64,000 nt of DNA from an uncultured bacterium. GTDB lineage: Bacteria > Planctomycetota > Phycisphaerae > Phycisphaerales > UBA1924. The stretch spans positions 1-64,000 of the forward strand of contig CAILKP010000087.1 of NCBI GenBank assembly GCA_903834785.1, in the 5' to 3' direction. Every line of letters starts with the position of its first letter. Position 1 is the stretch's first letter. The position numbers and the translations under genes were made by a program. This document shows, piece by piece, positions 1-7,410 of the stretch. The notes under the pieces are model-generated. The model saw only the letters and a list, made by a program, of their open reading frames with translations, did not search any database and was not told where the DNA came from.

Positions 1-426
1 GCCGGTGACAAAGAGCATCCAGAGGGCGGTCAGGGAGTCGAGGTAGAAGCCGAAGCTGGCGACAAAGGACTGACCGGGGCCCTTGCCCCAGGAGAAGTTG
101 AACCATTCGAAGGCGTGGGTGACCAGGGGGCCGCCGCCGGCATTGACGACCTGGAGGTAGGCCATGACGGCCAGGACGAAGCTGACGGCCAGAACGCCGA
201 CGGTGAGGAAGGCGGGGACCTTGCTGCGGACCTTGAAGATAGCGCAGAGGGTGCAGAGCACTGCGCCGATGATGGGCATGAGCGGGATGAGCGCGGCGAA
301 GGCCGGGCCCTCCTTAGCGACCGGGGCGGCGGCGGACGCCGGTGAGGCGAGCGCGGCCTCGGTCACTGCCGGCAGGTAGCCGGCGAGTTCGAAGAGTGAA
401 GAAGCGAGAGAGATCGTGTGCTGCAC
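1..426 (-). CDS. nuoL: NADH-quinone oxidoreductase subunit L (NuoL), N-terminal part, cut by window edge
   Basis: This is the proton-pumping antiporter-like membrane subunit L of respiratory complex I. Only the first 142 codons are present; the gene continues past base 1. The translation shows a hydrophobic helix (ALIPLMPIIGAVLCTL), a second helix (FLTVGVLAVSFVLAVMAYL) and then FYLDSLTALWMLFVTG, the conserved start of the NuoL/M/N core. I chose a GTG start at 426 because AAGGA lies about 10 nt upstream; the N-terminus carries an Ala-rich stretch of about 35 residues before the first helix. It follows nuoK on the same strand after a 148-bp gap. Subunit L is preferred over M or N from the motif and the J-K-L order. 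Confidence 0.88.
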   Translation of the reverse strand, partial: MQHTISLASSLFELAGYLPAVTEAALASPASAAAPVAKEGPAFAALIPLMPIIGAVLCTLCAIFKVRSKVPAFLTVGVLAVSFVLAVMAYLQVVNAGGGPLVTHAFEWFNFSWGKGPGQSFVASFGFYLDSLTALWMLFVTG

Positions 427-574
427 GAGATTGGTTTCCTTAAGTCAGACGCCCCGTCCCGAACCTGCTGTCCATCCGCACCTGATCCAGTGGCCAGACT
501 GGCTGCTGAGCCGAAACCTCCTGGCCGGGCCGTGCCGCGGGTGCGCGGGCGGCGGGGCAGGCCGGTTGCGGGGA

Positions 575-967
575 TCAGCCCTTGAGCTCGGTCCAGACGC
601 TGGCGTCGAGCGATTCCTTGCGACGGAAGAGCAGGACGACCAGAGCCAGGGCGAGAGCGGCCTCAGCCGCGGCGACGGTGAGGATGAAGATGACGAAGGT
701 TTCGCCGGTGTGGTTGAGGTGGAAGCGGCTGAAGGCGATGAGGGCGATGCCGGCGGCCTGGAACATCATTTCCGTGCACAGGAACATGATGATGAGGTTG
801 CGGCGGGTGAGGAAGCCGATGAGGCCGATGCAGAAGAGCGCGGCGGAGGTGAAGAGGTAGTGGTAGAGGGTGATGGTGCTCATGGCCGCGGGCAGGGGGC
901 CCTGGGCGAGCGTGGAGGAGAGATCCAGCGAGGTGAGCATGGGGAGCATGTGGGAGAGGGAGTTCAC
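575..967 (-). CDS. nuoK: NADH-quinone oxidoreductase subunit K (NuoK)
   Basis: Small membrane subunit K of complex I, 130 residues with three hydrophobic helices (LYHYLFTSAALFCIGLIG; LIIMFLCTEMMFQAAGIALIAF; FVIFILTVAAAEAALALALVVLLF). The two buried glutamates typical of NuoK are present in the second and third helices (CTEMM and AAEAAL). The family is usually about 100 residues; an internal ATG at 883 would give that length. I kept the GTG at 967 because it is preceded by a near-perfect AAGGAGGT six bases upstream and overlaps the nuoJ stop by 4 nt (GTGA), which implies translational coupling. The real start remains open between these two. Confidence 0.93.
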   Translation of the reverse strand: MNSLSHMLPMLTSLDLSSTLAQGPLPAAMSTITLYHYLFTSAALFCIGLIGFLTRRNLIIMFLCTEMMFQAAGIALIAFSRFHLNHTGETFVIFILTVAAAEAALALALVVLLFRRKESLDASVWTELKG

Positions 968-1995
968 GCGACACCTCCTTCACCGGTACCGGGACGGGCG
1001 AAGGGACCATCGACACCGAGCTCATCATCGCCGCGGCCGCCGGCACGCTGGCGGGCGATAGCGGCGGAGAGTGCGGCCTCGTCCATCTCGACCTTCTTGC
1101 GGGCCAAGACGACGGCGCCGAGCATGGCCATAAGGAGGATGACACCGGCGATTTCGATGGCGCCGGGGTGGTTGTTGATCAGGGAGAAGGCCACGCCCTC
1201 GGTGTTGGAGAGCTTGAGGTTGGCGGGCCATTCGGCGCGGGGCAGGAGGCGTTCCTTGCCATCGGCGGACTTAATCTTGATGGCGTCCAGGGAGGTGTCG
1301 CCATCCTTGGGCGAGCCGTAAGCGGTGGTCTCGACGCGGCTTGCGACGACCTTTTCGCCGTCTTTGAGCAGGCCTGCCTGCTTGAGCACGGGCTCGACCT
1401 TCTTGCTCATGAAGGCGAGCTGGCGGTCGCCGGCGGCGAGTTTGTCATCGGGCTTGAGGTTGGGCAGGCCGACGGCGAAGAGGGTGGTCAGGCCGCCGAG
1501 GAGGATGAAGCCGGCGACGGTGGCGGCGATGGGCTCGCGGCTGACGCGGTCGTACTCGGTGAGGTTCTCTGACTGGACCTCGCTGGGGGCCTCAGTGGCG
1601 AGCATGATGACGAAGAGGTAGGTGATGAGAATCGCACCTGCATACACAATGATGAGGGCGAAGGTCATGAACTCAGCGGAGAGGATCAGGTAAAGTCCTG
1701 ACGATGCGAGGATCGTCATGACGAAGTAGAGTGCGGCGTAGACGGGCCGCGGGTGTGTGATGACGCGCAGGGCGGAGGCCAGGGCGATCAGCGAGAAGAT
1801 ATAGAAGTGGATGTTGGGGACGGACTCGGGGTTTTTGAGCCCGAGGCCGAGCATGACCAGGCCGAAGGCCAGGCCGGCGAGGATGGCGCCGAAGATGTAG
1901 GGGCTGATTGATTTTCGGGGCATGGACAGTGCGACACCGAGCGCACCGAGACCACAGCCGGCGAACAAAAGGATGGGTGAAAGCGGTAAGTCCAA
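964..1995 (-). CDS. nuoJ: NADH-quinone oxidoreductase subunit J (NuoJ), enlarged
   Basis: Membrane subunit J of complex I. The core is clear: FYIFSLIALASALRVIT, then YAALYFVMTILASSGLYL, EFMTFALIIVYAGAILITYLF and a last helix AIEIAGVILLMAMLGAVVLA. At 343 residues it is far longer than the usual 160-200. The excess comes from two extra N-terminal hydrophobic segments (ILLFAGCGLGALGVALSM and YIFGAILAGLAFGLVMLG) and from about 90 mostly hydrophilic residues between the fourth and fifth core helices. I chose a TTG start at 1995 with GGAG eight bases upstream because the first extra helix lies before the first in-frame ATG (1923). The stop overlaps nuoK. A terminator-like hairpin sits just upstream (2029-2062). 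Confidence 0.9.
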   Translation of the reverse strand: MDLPLSPILLFAGCGLGALGVALSMPRKSISPYIFGAILAGLAFGLVMLGLGLKNPESVPNIHFYIFSLIALASALRVITHPRPVYAALYFVMTILASSGLYLILSAEFMTFALIIVYAGAILITYLFVIMLATEAPSEVQSENLTEYDRVSREPIAATVAGFILLGGLTTLFAVGLPNLKPDDKLAAGDRQLAFMSKKVEPVLKQAGLLKDGEKVVASRVETTAYGSPKDGDTSLDAIKIKSADGKERLLPRAEWPANLKLSNTEGVAFSLINNHPGAIEIAGVILLMAMLGAVVLARKKVEMDEAALSAAIARQRAGGRGDDELGVDGPFARPGTGEGGVA

Positions 1996-2028
1996 GGACC
2001 GATCTCCGCGCACGAGCCGGGGGCTGGC

Positions 2029-2062
2029 AAAAAGAGGCCCTGTGCGCGAGATGCCGCACAGG
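2029..2062 (-). terminator. Intrinsic terminator or attenuator hairpin ahead of nuoJ
   Basis: On the minus strand CCTGTGCG (2062-2055) pairs perfectly with CGCACAGG (2046-2039) around an 8-base loop, followed by GCCTC and five T (2033-2029). It lies about 34 bp before the chosen nuoJ start and about 400 bp after the stop of the upstream gene, so it may end that transcript or act as an attenuator in the nuoJKL leader. Confidence 0.5.
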
Positions 2063-2361
2063 CGTGGCGACGGCCACGCAGAGGTACGAACCGCGCCCCG
2101 GCGATAACACGCCGGGGACGCCGCCGGACCAACCCGGGAAGGCGGAGGGTAGAAGCAAATAGGGTGAATGTCGACCGAGGGGAGGGGGTTGGGCGGGGAA
2201 GGGCGGGAGCGGTTCGGAAGAAGGAAGGGCAGAGCGAGGGAGTTGTGGAGCGGGGAGGGGGGGAACCAGCGGGGCCGCGGCCGGCGGAACGTGTCGAGTG
2301 CGGCGAATGGGAGGCGGGAAGGGGATGGCGCGGAAGCGGCGGTGAGGGGTGAGGGCCACGG

Positions 2362-2400
2362 AAGGCAAAAGGCACATCGCCAAGAATGGCGATGCCACGG
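2362..2400. repeat. Interspersed hairpin repeat, copy 1
   Basis: A perfect 8-bp stem CATCGCCA/TGGCGATG with loop AGAA lies at 2375-2394. The flanks GGAAGGCA upstream and CCAC downstream are shared with a second copy at 3975-4013 in the same orientation. Both copies lie outside genes, which fits a small REP-like element. Confidence 0.6.
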
Positions 2401-2459
2401 GGGAGGCCGGGCGAGGCGGCGAGGTGGGGCGTCGAGCGGGGGGACAGAGGCTGAAGCGG

Positions 2460-3890
2460 TCAGAGCCGGAACGGGGCGGGTTGGCGGTCGATGTAGCGCT
2501 CCATGGCGGGGAAGACCGTCTCGCTGAGGTCTTCGAAACGAGTGCACGCTTTGTCCAGTTGGGGTGGGAGTTGCTCGATCAGCGCGGACATCTGTTTCAT
2601 CGCCTGGCGCGAGGTGATGCTGGCGGCCTGCGGGCCGAAGGCGAGGGTTGCTGCTTTGGTGAGTGCTGTGGATGCCGATCGCTTGCCGATGAGTTCGAGG
2701 CCGCGGGCGGCGGCGGGCCAGAGGTTGCCGTGGGTGCGCAGTGTGGCGGCCAGACCGTCGCCCATCACTTGAAGGACAAAGTACCCGGCGGCGAGCACCT
2801 GAGCGGCCGGGGGTTGCAGACGCTTGCGGAGGGACGGGAAACGGTTGACGAGAATCGCGGCGGTGGGCGTCGCGCGGAGCGTGCGGGTCACAGTGGCGAT
2901 CGCGCGGCGGAGCTCTGGATCCTCGCTGGTGCGAGCGCGGAGTGCCTGGATCTCAGCGGCGAAGAAGGCCGGATCCGTCAGTGCGCCGAGGGTCAGTGCG
3001 TCGGTGAGGTGGGAGCTGCGCCATCGGTCGGTGGCCGGACGGCTGGAGACTGCTTGGTACACCGGCCTGATCGCGCCGGGTTTGATCGCGCGACGAACAG
3101 TTTGGACATCGGTGTCCCAGCTCGCCAGAAGGGCGAGCCAACGCACCGCGGTGAGCATGGCAGGATTGTCAGGCCGGAGAACCTTGTTGCTGGCAAGCAG
3201 CCGGATGGCTGCGCGGCGGTTGCGCAGGAGCAGGAGAGAGATGATGCTGAAGATCACTTCATCACTCGGTATCTCGTCGCTCGGGGCACCGGGGCAGGCG
3301 GAGGTGCCCAGGACGAACCGCGTGAGCAGTTCCTGGAGCACATCCGAGAAGCCGGGCTGGGTGCGACTGTTGATGACCGCCAGTTCGCAACCGTCAACGA
3401 GGGCGAGGATCTGACGGCGATCACCCCGTGCGATGATGGCGGTGAGTGTCGGGAGGTCCTCGAGCCGGCCCAGGTACACCAAGTGCTGCATCGCCTCGAG
3501 GGCCAGGGCCTCATCGGGGCTGTCGGTCCATTCAATCAGCCGCTCGGCAAAGCGGCGGGAGCGCAGCGAGATCAAGTCACGCCAGGCGGACTGGATGGCG
3601 AACTCCAAGGAGTCTGGAAAGGTGGGGTGAAATTGAGGCTCGCGGGTCAGTTCAAGCGCGCGCTCCTCAAAGAGCTGTCGCTGGGCCGGATCTCCGGGCG
3701 TGGGGGACGAGGTCATGTACAGCGCGGAGTGCCTGCGGAACTCGCGGCACATCTGCTCGTAGACGGCCTCTCGCTGCTTGGCCGTGCGCAGCGTGCGGAC
3801 CAGGGTGGCGAACGCCGCGGGGTCGACGGGGTGGGCGGGGGGTTCGGGCTTCCGGGCGGGTTTGGTGTTGGATTTGGCTGGGCGGGGCAT
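2460..3890 (-). CDS. Hypothetical helical protein
   Basis: I do not recognise this 476-residue protein. It has no signal peptide or membrane segment. After a basic, Pro-rich N-terminus (about residues 1-25) it reads as almost continuous amphipathic helices, with stretches such as ALALEAMQHLVYLGRL and SIISLLLLRNRRAAIRLLAS that would suit a HEAT- or TPR-like solenoid; that is inference from composition. The ATG at 3890 is the first good start but lacks a clear SD. It stands alone, with large non-coding gaps on both sides, each holding one copy of the hairpin repeat. Codon use (GC-rich third positions) matches its neighbours, so I believe it is a real gene. Confidence 0.75.
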   Translation of the reverse strand: MPRPAKSNTKPARKPEPPAHPVDPAAFATLVRTLRTAKQREAVYEQMCREFRRHSALYMTSSPTPGDPAQRQLFEERALELTREPQFHPTFPDSLEFAIQSAWRDLISLRSRRFAERLIEWTDSPDEALALEAMQHLVYLGRLEDLPTLTAIIARGDRRQILALVDGCELAVINSRTQPGFSDVLQELLTRFVLGTSACPGAPSDEIPSDEVIFSIISLLLLRNRRAAIRLLASNKVLRPDNPAMLTAVRWLALLASWDTDVQTVRRAIKPGAIRPVYQAVSSRPATDRWRSSHLTDALTLGALTDPAFFAAEIQALRARTSEDPELRRAIATVTRTLRATPTAAILVNRFPSLRKRLQPPAAQVLAAGYFVLQVMGDGLAATLRTHGNLWPAAARGLELIGKRSASTALTKAATLAFGPQAASITSRQAMKQMSALIEQLPPQLDKACTRFEDLSETVFPAMERYIDRQPAPFRL

Positions 3891-3974
3891 GCGGAGCAGA
3901 GTTTACCAGAAACCGTGGCAGATGCGCGGGAAGGGGAGGAGGAAGAGCACTGGCGGGGTTTGGGGTGTTACGGG

Positions 3975-4013
3975 GAAGGCAGAATGCCATCGCCAAGAAT
4001 GGCGATGCCACGA
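3975..4013. repeat. Interspersed hairpin repeat, copy 2
   Basis: Same element as at 2362-2400: CATCGCCA (3988-3995), loop AGAA, TGGCGATG (4000-4007), with GGAAGGCA before and CCAC after. It lies in the 246-bp gap between divergent genes, where nothing else is recognisable. Confidence 0.6.
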
Positions 4014-4136
4014 GGAAGGCGGGGTTGGGGGAGGTGGAATGGGTGGTTCCGGGGGGTGACACCCGGGGAGGGGGTGGGGTAGGGTGAGGTGGGATTGGGC
4101 CGCCGCGGGGGGCTGGTGTTCACTATCCTGCGGCTT

Positions 4137-4835
4137 ATGACGCTCACTTGCCGCGCGAAGCTTGGGTTGGTTGCTGGACTGGTTGCCGCCGTGCTGGCGG
4201 GGGGGTGCTCGAGCTGGAAGCGGTCGGGGGCGAGCCTGGAGAGCAAGAGTGAGGCGACGGGGCGGGTATTGCAGCCGGCGTTCACCACGGCGGTGTACCG
4301 GTACATTGATCCGTCGACGGCGGATGTGTATCTGTCGGACCTGCCCCTGGAGCGGCTGATGGATGCGCGGGACGGGCTGAGCGATGTGTCGGGGAACATT
4401 GTGCAGCTGCACATTTTCCTGGTGCCGCAGGCGGGCAAGACGCCGATTGACCCCACCGCGTGCAACGTGACGATCCGTCATGCGGTGCTGGCCAAGGGAG
4501 CGGCGGGGATTTATGCCGGGGCGGGGTTTTCGGACATCAGCACCCTGGGCGGGAACACGGTGAGCGGGGACCTGCTGGGGGCGACGCTGCGGCTGGGTGA
4601 GGCGACGGCGGACTTTGCCGATGCGCTGGGGCCGCAGCGGATGCTGGGGACGTACAAGGCGGAACTGGATGAGGATGCGGCGCTGGCGCTGGGTGACCGG
4701 ATGGCGCGGCTTGCCGCGGCGTTGCCGGAAGTGACCCCGGCCAAGGCCGAGGCCAAAGAGACCAAAGAGGTAAAGCCGGCCCAGGACGGCCCGGACGGCA
4801 AGGGCGGCAAAGTGGAGAACAAGCCGGGCAAGTGA
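4137..4835 (+). CDS. Putative lipoprotein of unknown function
   Basis: The 232-residue product begins with a lipoprotein signal: basic start, hydrophobic LGLVAGLVAAVLAGG, then the Cys of a lipobox (AGGC) at about residue 24, so it should be lipid-anchored after the general secretory route. The mature part is mixed alpha/beta without a family I can name; it contains YRYIDPSTADVYLSDL and a C-terminal Lys/Glu-rich tail. The start at 4137 was chosen because it places the hydrophobic segment at the N-terminus; an upstream frame extension lacks that logic. The next gene, also secreted, starts 64 bp downstream on the same strand. Confidence 0.75.
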   Translation: MTLTCRAKLGLVAGLVAAVLAGGCSSWKRSGASLESKSEATGRVLQPAFTTAVYRYIDPSTADVYLSDLPLERLMDARDGLSDVSGNIVQLHIFLVPQAGKTPIDPTACNVTIRHAVLAKGAAGIYAGAGFSDISTLGGNTVSGDLLGATLRLGEATADFADALGPQRMLGTYKAELDEDAALALGDRMARLAAALPEVTPAKAEAKETKEVKPAQDGPDGKGGKVENKPGK

Positions 4836-4899
4836 GGAGTAGGCAGGGGGCGGGCAAGGGTGGCTGGGTGAAGTGCTCACGGATTGGAATGAACATCAC

Positions 4900-5982
4900 A
4901 TGAAACTGCATACTCCTTCGGTGTTGGTTGGCGCGGTGGTGGCCGGTGCGGTGCTGCTGAGCGGCGGGATGGGCAAGCCGGGGCCTGCGGGTGGCGGTGC
5001 GCCCGCGGCGGCGACGCCGCCGGCATCGCAGATTCGCGTGAGCGATCTGGTGCGGCCGAAGAGTGCGCCCTCGGCGGTGTACACGGTGCGGGGTGAGGTG
5101 ACTGCGCTGCCGGAGAAGGGCAAGCCGCAGACGGAGCTGATGATCAAGCACGAGGCGATCGACGACTTTAAGAACAAGGACGGCAAGGTCGTCGGCATGA
5201 ACTCGATGATCATGGACTTTCCGCCGGAGAAGGGCCTGGATGTGACGGTGCTGAAGGTGGGCGACAAGGTGGAGGTGGAGTTTGCCGTGTGGTGGAGCCA
5301 GTCGCCACCGTGGCTGGCGACGAAGGTGACCAAACTGCCGGCGGACACGAAGCTGGAGTATCGGCGGGCGGGGCAGGCCAAGACGGAGGTGAAGGCCGAA
5401 CCGAAGCCGGAGGCCAAACCGGAAGCGAAGGTGGAGACCAAGCCAGCAGCAGCGGCGGGCGAGGTCGAGGGGAAACTTGCACCCAGCGCCAAGGACAACC
5501 TGGATGCGATTGTGGAGAACGGCAAGGCCGGGCTGCTGCGGCAGGTGCTGGGCAAGATGCTGCCGGGGGCGACGATTGAGAGTGCCGAGCGTGATGAGGA
5601 GTACCCCGAGGAGATCCGGGTGTACAACGTGACGCTGATGACGAAAGGTGCTGGAGGGGCTGGAGGGGCTGGAGGGGCAGTTGGTGATACGAGCCACATT
5701 GTGCTGCTGACGGAGACGGGCACAGTGCTGCTGCACAGCCGGCATGCCGAGACGCTGGGGCACCCGGCGGAGCTGGCGGCGCTGATCAAAATGAAGTATC
5801 CCGAGGCCAAGATCATGCACACCGATGCGACGGTGAGCTATGAGTGGCTGGTGCAGTTTAAGGTGGGCAAGAAGAACTTTGTGGCGCTGATGGACTCGGG
5901 CGGATCGTTTGAGATTGCCGAGGGCGATGAGGATGAGCCGGCGCAGCCGGCAGCGCCGGTGAAGAAGGGACCGGGCTTCTGA
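4900..5982 (+). CDS. Secreted protein with CusF-like copper-binding domain and two PepSY-like domains
   Basis: A hydrophobic N-terminus (SVLVGAVVAGAVLLSG) suggests export. Residues about 60-150 look like a CusF-type small beta-barrel: VYTVRGEVTALP, the His in MIKHEAIDDF, a Met cluster GMNSMIMDF and VLKVGDKVEVEF. In CusF, His, Trp and two Met bind Cu(I)/Ag(I); the His and Met are here but the Trp is not evident. After a Lys/Glu/Pro/Ala linker come two segments resembling PepSY-like domains (LPGATIESAERDEE and KYPEAKIMHTDATVSYEW). The segment GAGGAGGAGGA is encoded by a GGAGGGGCT nonamer repeat. A role in periplasmic metal handling is inference. The ATG at 4900 puts the hydrophobic segment at the start; an upstream start at 4873 is possible. 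Confidence 0.6.
   Translation: MKLHTPSVLVGAVVAGAVLLSGGMGKPGPAGGGAPAAATPPASQIRVSDLVRPKSAPSAVYTVRGEVTALPEKGKPQTELMIKHEAIDDFKNKDGKVVGMNSMIMDFPPEKGLDVTVLKVGDKVEVEFAVWWSQSPPWLATKVTKLPADTKLEYRRAGQAKTEVKAEPKPEAKPEAKVETKPAAAAGEVEGKLAPSAKDNLDAIVENGKAGLLRQVLGKMLPGATIESAERDEEYPEEIRVYNVTLMTKGAGGAGGAGGAVGDTSHIVLLTETGTVLLHSRHAETLGHPAELAALIKMKYPEAKIMHTDATVSYEWLVQFKVGKKNFVALMDSGGSFEIAEGDEDEPAQPAAPVKKGPGF
5648..5679. repeat. In-frame nonamer repeat (GGAGGGGCT) in the CusF-like gene
   Basis: Three tandem near-identical copies of GGAGGGGCK encode GAGGAGGA between two PepSY-like segments. Similar tracts occur at 10349-10393, 10837-10878 and, less clearly, 22703-22735, always in frame. Confidence 0.7.
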
Positions 5983-6027
5983 CTCGCAGTGACCGGCCGC
6001 GTGCCGTCGCAGACAAGGTGAAGCACC

Positions 6028-7152
6028 ATGCTTGATGCCGCGATTGTGCGGATGCTCGACGCCAATGCCAACCGTGCCCGGGAGGGGCTGCGCACGCTGG
6101 AGGATGCGGCGCGGTTTGTGCTGGATGATGCGGTGCTGGCCAGCCGGGCCAAGGCGATACGGCACGGGCTGCGTGATGCGCTGGACCGGGGCGGGCTGCA
6201 GGCGGTGCTGCTGGCGGCCAGCCGCGACACGGCGGGAGATGTGGGCGTAGCGCCGACTGTGACGGCCGCTGCCGCACCCAGGCACGGGGACCTGAGCGCG
6301 ATGGTGCTGGCGGCGGGGCACCGGGCCACCGAGGCGCTGCGGGTGCTGGCTGAGAGCTGCCGGCTGCACGACACGACGGCGGCGGCAGCGCCAGGGCTGG
6401 AGCGGCTGCGCTATCTGGCGTATGACCTGCAGCGGGATGTGCTGGGCGGGCTGGCGGGGCGCGAGCGTGGTGCGGTGCTGGCGGGTGAGGAGCCCGCGCA
6501 GGCGGCGGGGGAACTCTCGGCCCTGGCGTGCCCGCAGTTTGCGCTGTGCGTGCTGATTACCGAATCACTGTGCCGCCGGCCGTGGCTGGAAGTGGCCGAG
6601 GCGGCGATTGCCGGCGGGGCCGACTGCCTGCAGCTGCGGGAAAAGACGCTGGACGATGGTGAGTTGCTGCAACGGGCGACGCGGCTGACGGAGCTGTGCC
6701 TGAAGAAGCGGGTGGCGTGCATCATCAACGACCGGGTGGACATTGCGATATTGGCCAAGGCGCACGGGGTGCATTTGGGGCAGGGTGATGTGCCGCCGGC
6801 GGCAGCGCGGCGACTGGTGGGCACGCGGCTGTGGCTGGGCGTGTCAACGCACGATGAGGGCGAGGCGCGGGCGGCGATTGCCGCGGGGGCGGACCTGTGC
6901 GGCGTGGGCGCGATGTTTGCAACGAGCACCAAGGTTCGGCCGCCGTCGGGCCCGGCGTATCTGAAGCGGTATCTGGAGTTGTGCCGGACGGGCCGGAACG
7001 TGCCGCACCTTGCGATTGGCGGGATCACGCCGGAGAACATCGGCGAGCTGGCGGCGGCGGGCTGCCGCGGCGTGGCGGTGAGCTCGGTGGTGTGCGGGGC
7101 GGAGGAGCCGGGGCGGGTGTGTGAGGGGCTGAGGAGGGGGTTGGGGGTGTGA
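6028..7152 (+). CDS. thiE: Two-domain thiamine-phosphate synthase (ThiE)
   Basis: ThiE joins hydroxymethylpyrimidine diphosphate and the thiazole phosphate to give thiamine monophosphate. The C-terminal TIM barrel (about residues 170-374) has the family marks: QLREK (202-206), INDR (233-236), HLGQGD (249-254), a phosphate-binding GVSTHDEGEA and AIGGITPENI. Residues 1-145 form the extra helical domain seen in cyanobacterial and planctomycete ThiE (ILDANxNRAxEGLRTLED pattern: MLDANANRAREGLRTLED). At 374 residues it is as expected for this two-domain form rather than the ~210 of E. coli. The ATG at 6028 lies just before the conserved N-terminal motif. No THI-box riboswitch was seen upstream. Heptamer repeats start at its stop codon. 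Confidence 0.92.
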   Translation: MLDAAIVRMLDANANRAREGLRTLEDAARFVLDDAVLASRAKAIRHGLRDALDRGGLQAVLLAASRDTAGDVGVAPTVTAAAAPRHGDLSAMVLAAGHRATEALRVLAESCRLHDTTAAAAPGLERLRYLAYDLQRDVLGGLAGRERGAVLAGEEPAQAAGELSALACPQFALCVLITESLCRRPWLEVAEAAIAGGADCLQLREKTLDDGELLQRATRLTELCLKKRVACIINDRVDIAILAKAHGVHLGQGDVPPAAARRLVGTRLWLGVSTHDEGEARAAIAAGADLCGVGAMFATSTKVRPPSGPAYLKRYLELCRTGRNVPHLAIGGITPENIGELAAAGCRGVAVSSVVCGAEEPGRVCEGLRRGLGV

Positions 7153-7184
7153 GGGGCGAGGGGTGAGGGGTGAGTCGCGAGGGG
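7150..7184. repeat. YGAGGGG heptamer tandem repeat at thiE stop
   Basis: Five heptamers in tandem, TGAGGGG, CGAGGGG, TGAGGGG, a degenerate TGAGTCG and CGAGGGG; the first includes the thiE stop. The remaining 225 bases up to the convergent gyrA stop hold no gene or terminator I can defend. Confidence 0.6.
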
Positions 7185-7410
7185 CGAACGCGGAGCAGAG
7201 GCGCGTGATTGGAGCCCGGAGCGGGAACGATGGGCCGGGGAGTGAGGTTGCGCGAGTGGAAGTTCTTGATGGCGCGGAGGTGGTTGTGCGATGGGGGCAC
7301 ATGCATCTTCGTGCGAGTGGTGACTTCTACTGGCGCAACAACGTGCACCGGCCCGGGCGCTGCCGCTTCGGGCTCTAATAGGGCGGGCTCCAATGGGGCT
7401 CCGGCGTGTC

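Larger units (their letters stand above)
1996..2459. other. Intergenic region upstream of nuoJ, no gene seen
   Basis: The 460 bases between nuoJ and the next upstream gene hold no convincing gene. They contain a minus-strand terminator-like hairpin (2029-2062), a second perfect 8-bp stem with a 6-base loop (CCCCGGCG at 2096-2103 pairing with 2110-2117), G/A-rich low-complexity sequence and one copy of a hairpin repeat (2362-2400). Open frames crossing it are Pro/Arg/Ser-rich and look like GC artefacts. Confidence 0.6.

Noticed and set aside
7163-7378. 71-codon frame between thiE and gyrA
   Set aside because: Begins in a heptamer repeat, lacks an SD and resembles no known protein; probably a chance frame.
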